Source: Antiquaquibacter soli
GTDB lineage: Bacteria > Actinomycetota > Actinomycetes > Actinomycetales > Microbacteriaceae
Length of the DNA stretch: 64,000 bases
NCBI RefSeq assembly: GCF_030580675.1
Contig: NZ_JAUQUB010000001.1
Location: forward strand, 1,054,001 to 1,118,000
Reading direction: 5' to 3'
Shown: positions 17,582 to 26,218 of the stretch, piece after piece
How positions within the stretch are numbered: the stretch's first letter is position 1
Layout: each line of letters starts with the position of its first letter
Program-made: the position numbers and the translations under genes
Notes under the pieces: model-generated
What the model saw: only the letters and a program-made list of their open reading frames with translations
What the model was told of the DNA's origin: nothing
Databases searched by the model: none

Positions 17582-18222
17582 CAACTGGCGGCGCCAGCCG
17601 CCCAGTCCACCACGACGTCGTTCGGGCCCGCGCCGAGCTTCGCGTGCAGCTTCGACCCCGGGTACACCAGCGGCAGCGCGGAGGCCGGTACGGCATTGCC
17701 GACCTGGATCTGGTACGGCTCGGGCACTCCCGTCGCGACGGTGAGCGTGAGCGCGTGCACCGGGTCGCCCTTGTGGTTGTTGACCCCGATCGGCTGGTTG
17801 GCGACGAGCACGACCGTGATGGGCTTGCCGTTGGCGAGGATGTCAGCGGCGCTGCCGGGGCCGGTGTTCTCCGGGAGGTTGACCTCGGGCGGCTGGCTCC
17901 CGAAGTCGATCGCGACGCGCGACGGGTCGGCGGGGTCGACGCGCAGGGCGAGCACGACCCCCGGCTGCTGCAGCTGCGGGATGACGATCTCCTGAACCCG
18001 CTGGGTGATGGTCGCCTGGTACGGCTGCTGGCCGTCGCGGATGACGTTCACGACGAACGTGCAGCTGCGCTCCACCGGGGCGTTCATGATGCTCACCGTG
18101 GTGCCGGAGAGAGTCATCGACACGATTTCCCCGCGAGCGAGGATGCCGGTTGCGAGGAGCTCTTGGTCGACGCCCCCGGTGAGGTTCCGGAAGCCCTGGG
18201 CGATGTCGTCGAACAGTCCCAT
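17581..18222 (-). CDS. hypothetical protein with two tandem beta domains
   Basis: This is a 213-residue soluble protein without signal peptide. It contains an internal duplication: residues about 22-108 and 122-208 share the pattern of a gly-containing beta strand, an Asn-centred turn, a hydrophobic strand pair, then a Pro-rich segment leading to a Pro-Gly turn and a val-rich strand ending in Asp (compare LQQPGVVLALRVDP with VYPGSKLHAKLGAGP). I know similar single domains in actinobacterial hypotheticals but no function. It is coupled by TGATG to the tocopherol-cyclase-like gene. A TACGCT box lies upstream on the minus strand (18269-18264) and a GAAGGGG ribosome binding site precedes the ATG. 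Confidence 0.7.
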   Translation of the reverse strand: MGLFDDIAQGFRNLTGGVDQELLATGILARGEIVSMTLSGTTVSIMNAPVERSCTFVVNVIRDGQQPYQATITQRVQEIVIPQLQQPGVVLALRVDPADPSRVAIDFGSQPPEVNLPENTGPGSAADILANGKPITVVLVANQPIGVNNHKGDPVHALTLTVATGVPEPYQIQVGNAVPASALPLVYPGSKLHAKLGAGPNDVVVDWAAGAAS

Positions 18223-18301
18223 GGTGTACCCCTTCAGGCGTGCGGCGGACGGGAGTCGCGCTTAGCGTAGCGGCTGGCCCCGCGCTCCGCGAGGGTTTGG
18301 A

Positions 18302-18307
18302 TAGGCT
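18302..18307 (+). promoter_or_regulatory. leaderless -10 box TAGGCT
   Basis: TAGGCT lies seven bases before the ATG at 18315, with no ribosome binding site, and would start a leaderless mRNA for the four-gene membrane cluster. No clear -35 is seen. Confidence 0.5.
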
Positions 18308-18314
18308 GAGGGCG

Positions 18315-18653
18315 ATGAGCGCCTCGTACCCCTCTCCCGCCCGCCGCACGGCGCTCATCCCGGCCCTGCTCGCGGCCGTCGCCCTCCTGGTCGGGGTGGC
18401 CCTCATCGACGGCGGTGGGTTCACCGTCATTCGCTACATCGTGAGCATCTTCGCGCTCATCGTGGCGGTGTTCGCGTGGCAGGCGAAGCACTGGTGGTGG
18501 CTCGTGCCGCTCGTGCCGATCGCGATCCTCTGGAACCCGGTGTTCCCGATCGAGCTCGGCCTGCCCGACGTGTGGCTCGGCCTGCAGTACGGCGCCGCGC
18601 TCGTGTTCATCGCGGCGGGCATCCTGATCAAGGCCGTCACCGCGGAGAACTAG
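18315..18653 (+). CDS. small integral membrane protein (DUF6804-like)
   Basis: This 112-residue protein has about four hydrophobic segments linked by very short turns, with a Trp-rich motif KHWWWLVPLVPIAI and NPVFPI in the third. This resembles the small DUF6804 family, whose function is unknown. It is the first of four genes joined by overlaps; the next starts within its stop codon. Membrane location is clear; function is not. Confidence 0.7.
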   Translation: MSASYPSPARRTALIPALLAAVALLVGVALIDGGGFTVIRYIVSIFALIVAVFAWQAKHWWWLVPLVPIAILWNPVFPIELGLPDVWLGLQYGAALVFIAAGILIKAVTAEN

Positions 18654-19246
18654 TGGCCGACGCACCGAGGGGACGGATCGCGCGGTGGCTCGCCGCAGTT
18701 CCGACGAGCGCATGGATCGTGGTGGGTGCCGGGGCAGTTCTCGGCATCTCCGCTCTCTTCGGCGGGCTCGACGAGGCTGACCTGTCATCGAAGCAGCCGC
18801 CCGTCGTCGCCGTCGACGAGCCGATCGTGCGCGACGAGCTCACGATCGCTGTGCACTCCGCCGAGCTCTCGATGGTGGCTCCCGACTATTCGTTCGAGCC
18901 GGACGAGGGGATGATCTACCTGCTCGTCGAGGCGACCGTCACGAACAACTACACGACGACGGCGATCGGACTCGATGAGGCCCTGCGCCTCGACGGCACC
19001 GAGAAGCCGACGACCGATCGCCTCGCCCGGGTTGTGGACGGAAGCAGCCTCCCGCAGGCCAACCCGGGGCTCCCGATCGGTGTGGTGTGGGTATTCCAGG
19101 TTCCCGAGGACGAGGTCGCGCCCGGGGACACCGTGCGGGTCACGGTCACCGCCAAGTCGTTCACCGAGGACGGCGACGTGACCTACGGCTCGTACTGGTC
19201 CGACCCGAAGCCGACGGCCTTCGTCGACGTGGAGGTGCAGGGATGA
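18653..19246 (+). CDS. membrane-anchored protein with DUF4352-like domain
   Basis: This 197-residue protein has one N-terminal membrane anchor (about residues 20-42) and an extracytoplasmic beta domain resembling DUF4352/telokin-like domains, with the typical phrase DEGMIYLLVEATVTN followed by a residue pattern for an immunoglobulin-like sandwich. The GTG start overlaps the preceding stop. The following two genes encode proteins of the same design, so the three may form an envelope complex with the polytopic protein upstream. No substrate can be named. Confidence 0.65.
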   Translation: MADAPRGRIARWLAAVPTSAWIVVGAGAVLGISALFGGLDEADLSSKQPPVVAVDEPIVRDELTIAVHSAELSMVAPDYSFEPDEGMIYLLVEATVTNNYTTTAIGLDEALRLDGTEKPTTDRLARVVDGSSLPQANPGLPIGVVWVFQVPEDEVAPGDTVRVTVTAKSFTEDGDVTYGSYWSDPKPTAFVDVEVQG

Positions 19247-19797
19247 CTCGGCCCCTCGCGTGGCTCGCGGCGGCGGGCATCCTCGTCGCCGCGGGCGCCG
19301 TCGTGCTGCTCGAGCCGGGGGAGCAGCTCGCCCAGGGACCGATCGTCGTGGCCGTTGACCCGGGCGAGGAGGGTGCGGGGCGCAACGTCGTGGCGACGTT
19401 CGGCGACGTCAGGATGGGCGAGGTCCTGGAGCTCGACTCCACGGGCGCGATGTACACGACCGAGGGCGTCTGGGTCGCCGTCGACGTGGTCGCCGAGTCG
19501 GTCGTGTCGCCCACCGGGCTGCAGAGCACGCTCGAGATCGACGGCAAGGAGTATCTCGGCTCGGAGCGACTCGACACCGACGGCATCGAGTCGTGGACGC
19601 TCGCCGCGGGGCTTCCTACTGCCGGCACGGTCGTCTTCGAGATCCCGCCGGAGCTCGCGGGCGGCACCGCGCACGTGCGTCTCGCGGGATCGGGCACGCC
19701 CCGGCTCGACAGCGTCATCGAGCTCACGGTCGATCTCTCGAGCCTCGAGGTCGCCCCGAGCGTCACGGCGCTCGCGGCGGGGAGGGTGGACCCGTGA
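19243..19797 (+). CDS. membrane-anchored or exported beta-sandwich protein
   Basis: This 184-residue protein starts in the ATGA overlap with the previous gene. It has an N-terminal hydrophobic segment (about residues 5-24) and a beta-rich extracytoplasmic domain with the line TEGVWVAVDVVAES, parallel to the corresponding line in the previous protein. It has no cysteines in the mature part and no enzymatic motif. Probably a diverged member of the same family as its two neighbours. Confidence 0.65.
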   Translation: MTRPLAWLAAAGILVAAGAVVLLEPGEQLAQGPIVVAVDPGEEGAGRNVVATFGDVRMGEVLELDSTGAMYTTEGVWVAVDVVAESVVSPTGLQSTLEIDGKEYLGSERLDTDGIESWTLAAGLPTAGTVVFEIPPELAGGTAHVRLAGSGTPRLDSVIELTVDLSSLEVAPSVTALAAGRVDP

Positions 19798-20318
19798 GCT
19801 GGCTGAAGTCGAATCGGTGGGCGCTGCTCGCGCTCGTCGTCCTTGCGCCCGCGGCACTCGTCGTCGCCCTCAGCGCGGGGTGGTTCGATTACGTGGAGCA
19901 GCAGAACGGCCGACCCATCCGCGCTGTCGCCGGTCAGACCGTCGAGTACGGCGGCTCGCAGTTCTCACTCCTCGAGTCGTACCGCGTCGACGCGGACACC
20001 GACCGCGGCCAGGCCGCAGGGCTGCGGCCGGGCACCACCCTGGTCTCGGCGACGATCGGTGTCACGCCGGGCGCCGAGCCCCCGTCGTGCTCGGTCGAGC
20101 TGACGGATGCTTCCGGGGAGCGTCGCTGGGCGGAGGCGACCTTCGCCGACGCGGATGTCACGAACGCCGACGGTACCGAGTCGTACTGCAGCACCGACGC
20201 CGAGGGGCCGTACCGGCTGCAGGTGTTCTTCGTCGTGCCCGACGACGCGGCCGAGGCGCCGGAGCTACGCTTCTCCCGGTTGGACCTTCTGCCGGACCTT
20301 GTCCTGTTCGAGCTGTAG
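19794..20318 (+). CDS. membrane-anchored exported protein with two cysteines
   Basis: This 174-residue protein starts at GTG 19794 (GTGA overlap). One membrane segment (about residues 10-30) is followed by a beta-rich domain with two cysteines (in PPSCSVEL and ESYCSTD) that could form a disulphide outside the cell. It is the last of four coupled genes. Its last 54 bases overlap the convergent gene on the minus strand. Confidence 0.65.
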   Translation: MSWLKSNRWALLALVVLAPAALVVALSAGWFDYVEQQNGRPIRAVAGQTVEYGGSQFSLLESYRVDADTDRGQAAGLRPGTTLVSATIGVTPGAEPPSCSVELTDASGERRWAEATFADADVTNADGTESYCSTDAEGPYRLQVFFVVPDDAAEAPELRFSRLDLLPDLVLFEL

Positions 20319-21446
20319 TTCGGCGCGGCCGGCGGGGCTCAGCGTGAGGCAGTAGCTCCACGTCGCGGCGATGAGGGCGATCCGGATCGGCTCGACGAGC
20401 AGCGAGATGGCCAGCAGGATGCCCGTGTCGGTCGCCATCCAGAAGCTCAAGTCGTGGGGCCCGATGAGTCGGTTGACGCCGAACTGGATCCACGTCGCGA
20501 TGGTCGAGAGCACGGCGTACGACAGCACGAAGAGCGCCACCGTGAGAGGCCCGGAGCGCCAGATGAGCCGCGCCGCCTGGGAGATCGGGAGCCAGCGACC
20601 CGCGAGGTCGCCCCCGACATCCGCAAGCCGAGCACGGATGAAGGGTGGAAAGCGCTTGAGCCGCTTCTCCGCGGCTGCGGCGAGGCGGGTGGGCGAGTCC
20701 TCGGGTCGCGTCACCGCGTAGACGATGCCCGCGAGGGTGAGCCACGCGAGCGGGAGCCCGATCACGACTCCGGCCTGGCCGAGGAGCCAGCCCGCCCCCT
20801 CCCACAGGAACTTGAGCGGCGCGACGGCGTCGCCGATCGCCGCGAGCGTGTCGTTGATCCAGGCCACGAGACGACGGCCGTCGAGCCACTCCATCACCCA
20901 CCCCGTCACCTGGCCGATGAGGTCGATCGCGAGGAAGATCCACACCGCCTCGAGGTAGGCGGCGATGAAGCCGAACCACTTCGGCAGCTTCTCGCTCGAC
21001 CGCTTGAGCAGCAGCCGCAGCACGAATGCGACGACGACGACGCCCACAGTGATCGGGGTCACCGTGACGAACAGCGGGGGCTCGGTCCCGTCGAGCGAGC
21101 GCTGCTCGAGCTGCGCACTGGCGAACGCGACCCAGTCGGTCTTGATGAGGCCCCAGGTCGCGAAGACGACGAGGAACGGCAGGATGCTCGAGCTGAGCGC
21201 CTCGACGAAGTTCTTGCCCGGGCGCAGCACGAGGAACATGGCGACGAACGACGCGACGCGCACCAGGACGGCGAGCGGGAGAACAAGGTAGCCGTAGAGC
21301 GGGTCGATGTTCGCGACGAAGCCCGCGAAGCGGATGAGGAGGTAGTTGGCGATCCAGCCGGCGAGGAAGAACGCGAGAAGGGCGGGGAGGTGGCGGGCGT
21401 ACAACCGGACCGTGCCCTTGATGATTTCGAGCATCCCCCCGTTCAT
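20265..21446 (-). CDS. polytopic membrane protein of unknown function
   Basis: This 393-residue protein has about eight to ten hydrophobic segments, paired at the N-terminus (ALLAFFLAGWIANYLLI), middle and C-terminus, with a charged central loop. I do not recognise the family. The ATG at 21446 is preferred to the GTG at 21452 because it lies six bases after a TAGGCT box, matching the leaderless pattern elsewhere in the window. Its 3' end overlaps the convergent gene by 54 bases. Confidence 0.65.
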   Translation of the reverse strand: MNGGMLEIIKGTVRLYARHLPALLAFFLAGWIANYLLIRFAGFVANIDPLYGYLVLPLAVLVRVASFVAMFLVLRPGKNFVEALSSSILPFLVVFATWGLIKTDWVAFASAQLEQRSLDGTEPPLFVTVTPITVGVVVVAFVLRLLLKRSSEKLPKWFGFIAAYLEAVWIFLAIDLIGQVTGWVMEWLDGRRLVAWINDTLAAIGDAVAPLKFLWEGAGWLLGQAGVVIGLPLAWLTLAGIVYAVTRPEDSPTRLAAAAEKRLKRFPPFIRARLADVGGDLAGRWLPISQAARLIWRSGPLTVALFVLSYAVLSTIATWIQFGVNRLIGPHDLSFWMATDTGILLAISLLVEPIRIALIAATWSYCLTLSPAGRAELQLEQDKVRQKVQPGEA

Positions 21447-21452
21447 ACCCAC

Positions 21453-21458
21453 AGCCTA
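21453..21458 (-). promoter_or_regulatory. leaderless -10 box TAGGCT
   Basis: TAGGCT on the minus strand ends six bases before the ATG at 21446. Divergent from it, TACACT at 21494-21499 on the plus strand may serve the helicase gene with a leader of about 140 bases. Confidence 0.5.
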
Positions 21459-21643
21459 GGGCGCGTGAGATGCGAAGGCCCTCCCGGAGGGCGTACACTG
21501 GGCGCAACGCCGTCACCGGCCCACCGGTCGCTCCTCGATCGGGTCTGGGTTCACGGGTTCGGCGCCGTCATCCGGTCGTTACCGTCTGGCAACTCGCATA
21601 CCACCGTGCTGTGGCAGCATCGCCCGGCACAAGGAGATACTCA

Positions 21644-23761
21644 TTGGCTGTTGAGCAGACCCGGCGCCAGTCGCGCCAGTCCTCGAACCAGCGCCGTCGT
21701 TCCCGCCCCGGCGACGATGTCGGCGTCATCCCCGTTCTCGCCCGCGCCGCGCGCGAGGTCGAGACCGCGGTCCAGCGCGGCCCGCTGAAGCCCGCCAACC
21801 GAGCCCGGTTCCAGGTTGCGGCACTCCTGCTCCGTGAGGAGCGCGCTCGGGTGAAGGCCGACTCGAGCCTGACCGACGCGGAGCGCGCGAACGAGCAGAA
21901 GCGCCTCGACGGTCTCGCGGGCATCCTCGCGAAGACCGCCGCTCGCGACACGAGCCTCATCGCGATGCTGAGCGAGGATGCTCCCGTCACGGCCGCCGCG
22001 AAGGCGCTGCGCCGCGACCTGCTCCTTGCCGCGGGCGTCGAGCTCAGCCCCGACGAGCTCATCATCACGACCGAGCCGAAGCCCGTCGACAAGCAGGTCG
22101 AGAAGCAGGTCGTGCCGCAGTCGGTGCGCCAGATGCAGATGTCCAACCCGTTCCTCGCCCCCGACTTCAGCGCGGTGCAGGCGCAGGCGCCCGCACCCAC
22201 GAGCCGCCTCGCGAACTGGGAGCTCATCGAGCCGCTGTTCCGGTCGTTCGAGTACGGCGCCGGCGGCGGCGCGGCGAGCATGGAGCTGCCCGAGGCGACG
22301 TCGCTCACCACCCACGGCGACCTCGAGCTCATGCGCCACCAGGCGCGATTCGTGGAGCGCGTGCGCCGCGGCCACCGAACGTTCCTGCTTGCCGACGAGC
22401 CGGGGCTCGGCAAGACCGCCCAGGCGCTCCTCGCGGCCGACGCGTCGAACTCGTTCCCGCTGCTCGTCGTCGTGCCGAACGTCGTCAAGACGAACTGGGC
22501 GCGCGAGGTGGAGCGCTGGACGCCGGGTCGCACGGCGACGGTCGTGCACGGCGACGGCGACGACGTCGACGCGTTCAGCGACGTCGTCATCGTCAACTAC
22601 GAGATCCTCGACCGGCACGTCGGCTGGCTCAGCCGGTTCGGCTTCAAGGGCATGGTCGTCGACGAGGCGCACTTCATCAAGAACCTCAAGTCGGAGCGCT
22701 CCAAGCACGTTCTCGCGCTCTCGCGGAGCATCCGGGCCACGTCGCCGAAGGCGCTCTTCATCGCCCTCACGGGAACCCCGCTCATCAACTCGATCGAGGA
22801 CTTCCGCGCGATCTGGCAGTTCCTCGGCTGGATCGACGACAAGAAGCCGCTCGCGCCGCTCATGGCCAAGCTCGAGGAGACGGGCCTCACTCCCGCCGAC
22901 CTGGGCTTCTTCGCCGAGGCGCGTCGCGCCGTCATCGACATGGGCATCGTGCGCCGCAAGAAGGTGGATGTCGCGGCCGACATCCCGGCCCGCCGCATCG
23001 CCGACATCCCCGTCGAGCTCGACGACGAGCTGGGTCGCTCGATCCGCGCCGCCGAGGCCGCGCTCACCAAGCGACTTCTCGACCGCTTCGCGCGCGTGCG
23101 CGCGATCAAGCCGGACGCGACCGACGAGGAGCTCATCCGCGTCGTCGCCCACGCCGAACTGGAGGAGTCGAAGGGCCAGGAGACCGGCGAGAACGTCTTC
23201 ACGATGGTCCGCAAGATCGGTCAGGCCAAGGCGACCCTCGCCGCCGACTACACCGCCCAGCTCGCGCGCTCGGTCGGCAAGGTCGTCTTCTTCGCGAAGC
23301 ACATCGACGTCATGGATGCGGCGGAAGAGCACTTCGAGCGGGTGGGGCTGAAGTCGGTCTCGATCCGCGGCGACCAGAGCCCGAAGGCCCGGCAGGAGGC
23401 GATCGACGCCTTCACGACCGATCCCGAGGTCGCGGTCGTCGTCGCCTCCCTCACCGCCGCCGGCGTCGGGCTCAACCTGCAGGCCGCGTCGAACGTCGTG
23501 CTCGCCGAGCTGAGCTGGACGAACGCGGAGCAGACGCAGGCGATCGACCGCGTGCACCGCATCGGCCAGGAGCTCCCGGTGACGGCGTGGCGCATCATCG
23601 CCGCGCACACGATCGATGCGCGCATCGCCGAGCTCATCGGCTCCAAGGCGGGGCTCGCAGCCCGCGCCCTCGACGGCTCGGACGAGGAGATCGCCGCCGA
23701 GTCGAACATCCAGCTCGAGGCGCTGTCCGGTCTGCTGCGGGAGGCTCTTCTCGCGGACTAG
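21644..23761 (+). CDS. SNF2-family helicase (SMARCAL1-like)
   Basis: This 705-residue ATP-dependent DNA translocase has both RecA-like lobes: Walker A DEPGLGKT with K257, the DEAH box in VVDEAHFIKN, LTGTPL, and in the second lobe GVGLNLQAAS and the QAIDRVHRIGQ arginine-finger motif. The VHRIGQ form and lack of long insertions resemble SMARCAL1/RapA-type annealing or remodelling helicases. About 230 residues precede the helicase core and look partly disordered and basic. The TTG at 21644, seven bases after AAGGAGA, is the best start; the open frame runs upstream without one. Confidence 0.85.
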   Translation: MAVEQTRRQSRQSSNQRRRSRPGDDVGVIPVLARAAREVETAVQRGPLKPANRARFQVAALLLREERARVKADSSLTDAERANEQKRLDGLAGILAKTAARDTSLIAMLSEDAPVTAAAKALRRDLLLAAGVELSPDELIITTEPKPVDKQVEKQVVPQSVRQMQMSNPFLAPDFSAVQAQAPAPTSRLANWELIEPLFRSFEYGAGGGAASMELPEATSLTTHGDLELMRHQARFVERVRRGHRTFLLADEPGLGKTAQALLAADASNSFPLLVVVPNVVKTNWAREVERWTPGRTATVVHGDGDDVDAFSDVVIVNYEILDRHVGWLSRFGFKGMVVDEAHFIKNLKSERSKHVLALSRSIRATSPKALFIALTGTPLINSIEDFRAIWQFLGWIDDKKPLAPLMAKLEETGLTPADLGFFAEARRAVIDMGIVRRKKVDVAADIPARRIADIPVELDDELGRSIRAAEAALTKRLLDRFARVRAIKPDATDEELIRVVAHAELEESKGQETGENVFTMVRKIGQAKATLAADYTAQLARSVGKVVFFAKHIDVMDAAEEHFERVGLKSVSIRGDQSPKARQEAIDAFTTDPEVAVVVASLTAAGVGLNLQAASNVVLAELSWTNAEQTQAIDRVHRIGQELPVTAWRIIAAHTIDARIAELIGSKAGLAARALDGSDEEIAAESNIQLEALSGLLREALLAD

Positions 23762-25143
23762 TTCCGCACGCGTGCGGCGATCCGCTCGATCCCGGCCACG
23801 GGTATCGGCAGCCACTCGGGCCGGTTGCGCACCTCGTAGACGGCCTCGTAGAGCGCTTTGTCGGCCTCGAACGCGTCGACGAGCGCGTGCCGTTCGCCGA
23901 GGTCGTCGCCGGATGCCTCGCCGTAGCCCTCGGCGAAGGCGGCCCGCGCGGCTCGCGCCCACTCGCTCGCGTCGATTCCCCCGGTGACGGCGAGAGAGCC
24001 GGCCACGTAGTCGAAGGAGCGCAGCATCCCCGCGACATCGCGGAGCGGGTTGTCGAGGCGGTTGCGCTCGACCATCGGCCGCAGCGGCTCGCCTTCGAAG
24101 TCGACCATCACCCAGCCGCGGCCCGGCACGTCGAGCACTTGCCCGAGGTGCAGGTCGCCGTGGATGCGCTGCAGTGCCGGCCACGAGGTCGACCGGGCGA
24201 GGCGCAGGACGTCCTCGAGCGCGGAGCGGTGCGGGGCGAGCGCGGGGATCTCGGCAATCGCGGTTTCGAGGCGCCGGGCCATCGACTCGAGCGTGTCCTC
24301 GATGTCGGCCTGGTCGGCGGGTCGGGAATCGAGCGCCGCGGAGAGCGTCGCGTGGACGCCCGCGGTGGCGACCCCGAGAGCCCGGGCGCGAGCGGAGAAG
24401 TCCTCTCCCGCTGCCGCCGACTCGATGGCCACCCGCCACGCGTCGTGCGCGCCGGGCAGGAACTCCTGGGCGAACGCGAGGTGGCCGCGCGCCCGACCGC
24501 TCGGCCGACCGCGATCCGACCACTCGGCGACGACGTGACCCACGGCCCGCGGTACGACGGGAGAGCCGGCCGCCGCGAGGGCGCCCTGGAGCTCGACGTC
24601 GGGGTTGTCGCCGTGGTGGATGGCGCGGAAGATCTTGCAGATCACGGGCACGGCACCGGTGCCTGTCCACTCTGCGACGATCGACGTGTTGGACTGCTCT
24701 CCCGAGAGCACCCGGCTGGTGAGCGCGGGGGAGTCCGCGTCGAACGGGACGGCGGCAGGGTTGCGCCCGCCGCGCGCCCACGTGTCGGCGCCCGCGACTT
24801 CTGCGCCGGCCGCGAGCATCCTCAGAAGGGCGGCAACGTACCCGGGGTCGCGAGGAGCGTCGACGACCCAGTCGTCGCCGACCCTGCCGATCGGCTCGAC
24901 GCCGGGGAGGGGATCCCTGCGGTAGGAGAGGGGCACCTGGTAGAGCAGGGGCTTGCCGGGGGTGTGGTCGAGGAGCAGGTGCGTCACGAAGCGCGCACCG
25001 GCGGGAGCGGAGAGCTCCCACCGCCCGATCTCCTCGAGCATCGGCCGGGCGCCCTTGTTCGCGAACCATCGCTGGCTCGCCATCCACTCGCCCACGAGCG
25101 AGAGGTCTGCACCGGATCCCGGCTCCGCCGGCGGGATTGTCAT
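23758..25143 (-). CDS. maltokinase-like phosphotransferase
   Basis: This 461-residue kinase has the aminoglycoside-phosphotransferase catalytic loop IHGDLHLGQ and the metal-binding VDFEGEP, and the N-terminal cap with SQRWFANKG typical of maltokinase. Maltokinase phosphorylates maltose to maltose 1-phosphate for GlgE glucan synthesis. In many actinobacteria it is beside or fused to trehalose synthase treS; neither treS nor glgE is in this window. The ATG lies five bases after a TAGTCT box. Convergent with the helicase gene, overlapping by four bases. Confidence 0.85.
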   Translation of the reverse strand: MTIPPAEPGSGADLSLVGEWMASQRWFANKGARPMLEEIGRWELSAPAGARFVTHLLLDHTPGKPLLYQVPLSYRRDPLPGVEPIGRVGDDWVVDAPRDPGYVAALLRMLAAGAEVAGADTWARGGRNPAAVPFDADSPALTSRVLSGEQSNTSIVAEWTGTGAVPVICKIFRAIHHGDNPDVELQGALAAAGSPVVPRAVGHVVAEWSDRGRPSGRARGHLAFAQEFLPGAHDAWRVAIESAAAGEDFSARARALGVATAGVHATLSAALDSRPADQADIEDTLESMARRLETAIAEIPALAPHRSALEDVLRLARSTSWPALQRIHGDLHLGQVLDVPGRGWVMVDFEGEPLRPMVERNRLDNPLRDVAGMLRSFDYVAGSLAVTGGIDASEWARAARAAFAEGYGEASGDDLGERHALVDAFEADKALYEAVYEVRNRPEWLPIPVAGIERIAARVRN

Positions 25144-25148
25144 TGTTC

Positions 25149-25248
25149 AGACTAGGCATGTCCGGGCGTCGCCGGTCAAGGGGCTGGCGCGCCACCCTGC
25201 CAACGCACAGTCGTCGCCCAGCACTCACCAGGGAGCGCCGTCTACCGT
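25149..25248. promoter_or_regulatory. divergent leaderless -10 boxes
   Basis: TAGTCT on the minus strand (25154-25149) ends five bases before the maltokinase ATG. TACCGT on the plus strand (25243-25248) ends seven bases before the hydrolase ATG at 25256. Confidence 0.5.
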
Positions 25249-25255
25249 GGAGGGC

Positions 25256-26197
25256 ATGCCCGTTCGAGTTCCCGCGCTCGCCCGAGTCCCGGTGTGGGTG
25301 TGGCGCGCCCTCATGGCGCACCTCGGTCCGCGCGAGCTGCGCCGCTTCAACGCGCGCCCGCTGGAGTCGGTGGAGTACTCGACCGACATCGACTACGTCG
25401 GCGACCTCATCCGATCGCACCGGCTCGACGTCATCGCGCCCCGCGGCGTTGACGGGCCCCTCCCGGTGTACGTCTACTTCCACGGGGGCGGCTGGACCTC
25501 GGGCGACAAGGCGCCCCTCACCCGCTACTGCGCGACCCAGGCCGAGACCGGCATGGTCGTCGTGAACGTCAACTACCGCATGGCCCCTCGGCACCGCATG
25601 GCGCACATGGTCGAGGACGCGAATGCCGCGCTCGAGTGGATCGCCCGCGAGATCCGCGCCTTCGGGGGCGACCCGGACCGTGTCGTCGTCGGCGGCGACT
25701 CGGCGGGCGGCCAGCTCTCTGCGCTCGTCGCGGCCACCGCCACGCGGCCCGAGCTCGCCGAGCACTACGGCATCCGTCCCGCCCCGGCTCGCATCCGGGG
25801 CGTGGTGCAGCACTGCGGTGCGCTCGACTTCTCCGTCATCTTCGAGCGCGGGTTCATCCTGAGCACCAACTTCGTGCGGATGCTCCTTCCCGAGGGACGC
25901 CGTCAGCGCCGCGACGGTCTCGTCGCCGCAGCCCGGTACCTCTCGCCGATCGAGTGGGTGGACTCGGACTACCCGCCCGTGCTCGTGACGACCTCCCGCC
26001 CCGACCCCTTCTACCGCGCGAGCCTCAACTTCGCGGAGGCGCTCGCGGAGCACCAGGTGCCCGTCGAGGTTCACGTCGACGAGGTCGCCCAGCACACCTG
26101 GCAGCAGGATTCGCACGACCCGCGCTCCGCTCCCGTCTACGAGCGCCTGCAGTCCTTTGTGGCGCGGGTTGCCGGAGGTCACCGGATCAGCGTCTGA
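25256..26197 (+). CDS. alpha/beta hydrolase of the hormone-sensitive lipase type
   Basis: This 313-residue esterase-like enzyme has the oxyanion-hole motif FHGGGW, the nucleophile motif GDSAGG, an Asp in SRPDPFYR, and a C-terminal His (QHTWQQ). This is the HSL/arylacetamide-deacetylase branch acting on carboxylic esters. No signal peptide is visible, though the N-terminus is basic and amphipathic (VWVWRALMAHLG). The ATG at 25256 follows GGAGGG and a -10 box. The following hydrolase gene starts 21 bases later from its own box. Confidence 0.8.
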   Translation: MPVRVPALARVPVWVWRALMAHLGPRELRRFNARPLESVEYSTDIDYVGDLIRSHRLDVIAPRGVDGPLPVYVYFHGGGWTSGDKAPLTRYCATQAETGMVVVNVNYRMAPRHRMAHMVEDANAALEWIAREIRAFGGDPDRVVVGGDSAGGQLSALVAATATRPELAEHYGIRPAPARIRGVVQHCGALDFSVIFERGFILSTNFVRMLLPEGRRQRRDGLVAAARYLSPIEWVDSDYPPVLVTTSRPDPFYRASLNFAEALAEHQVPVEVHVDEVAQHTWQQDSHDPRSAPVYERLQSFVARVAGGHRISV

Positions 26198-26205
26198 ATC
26201 GGCGC

Positions 26206-26211
26206 TATCCT
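26206..26211 (+). promoter_or_regulatory. leaderless -10 box TATCCT
   Basis: TATCCT ends seven bases before the GTG at 26219, just after the preceding stop codon. Confidence 0.5.
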
Positions 26212-26218
26212 GCCTTCC

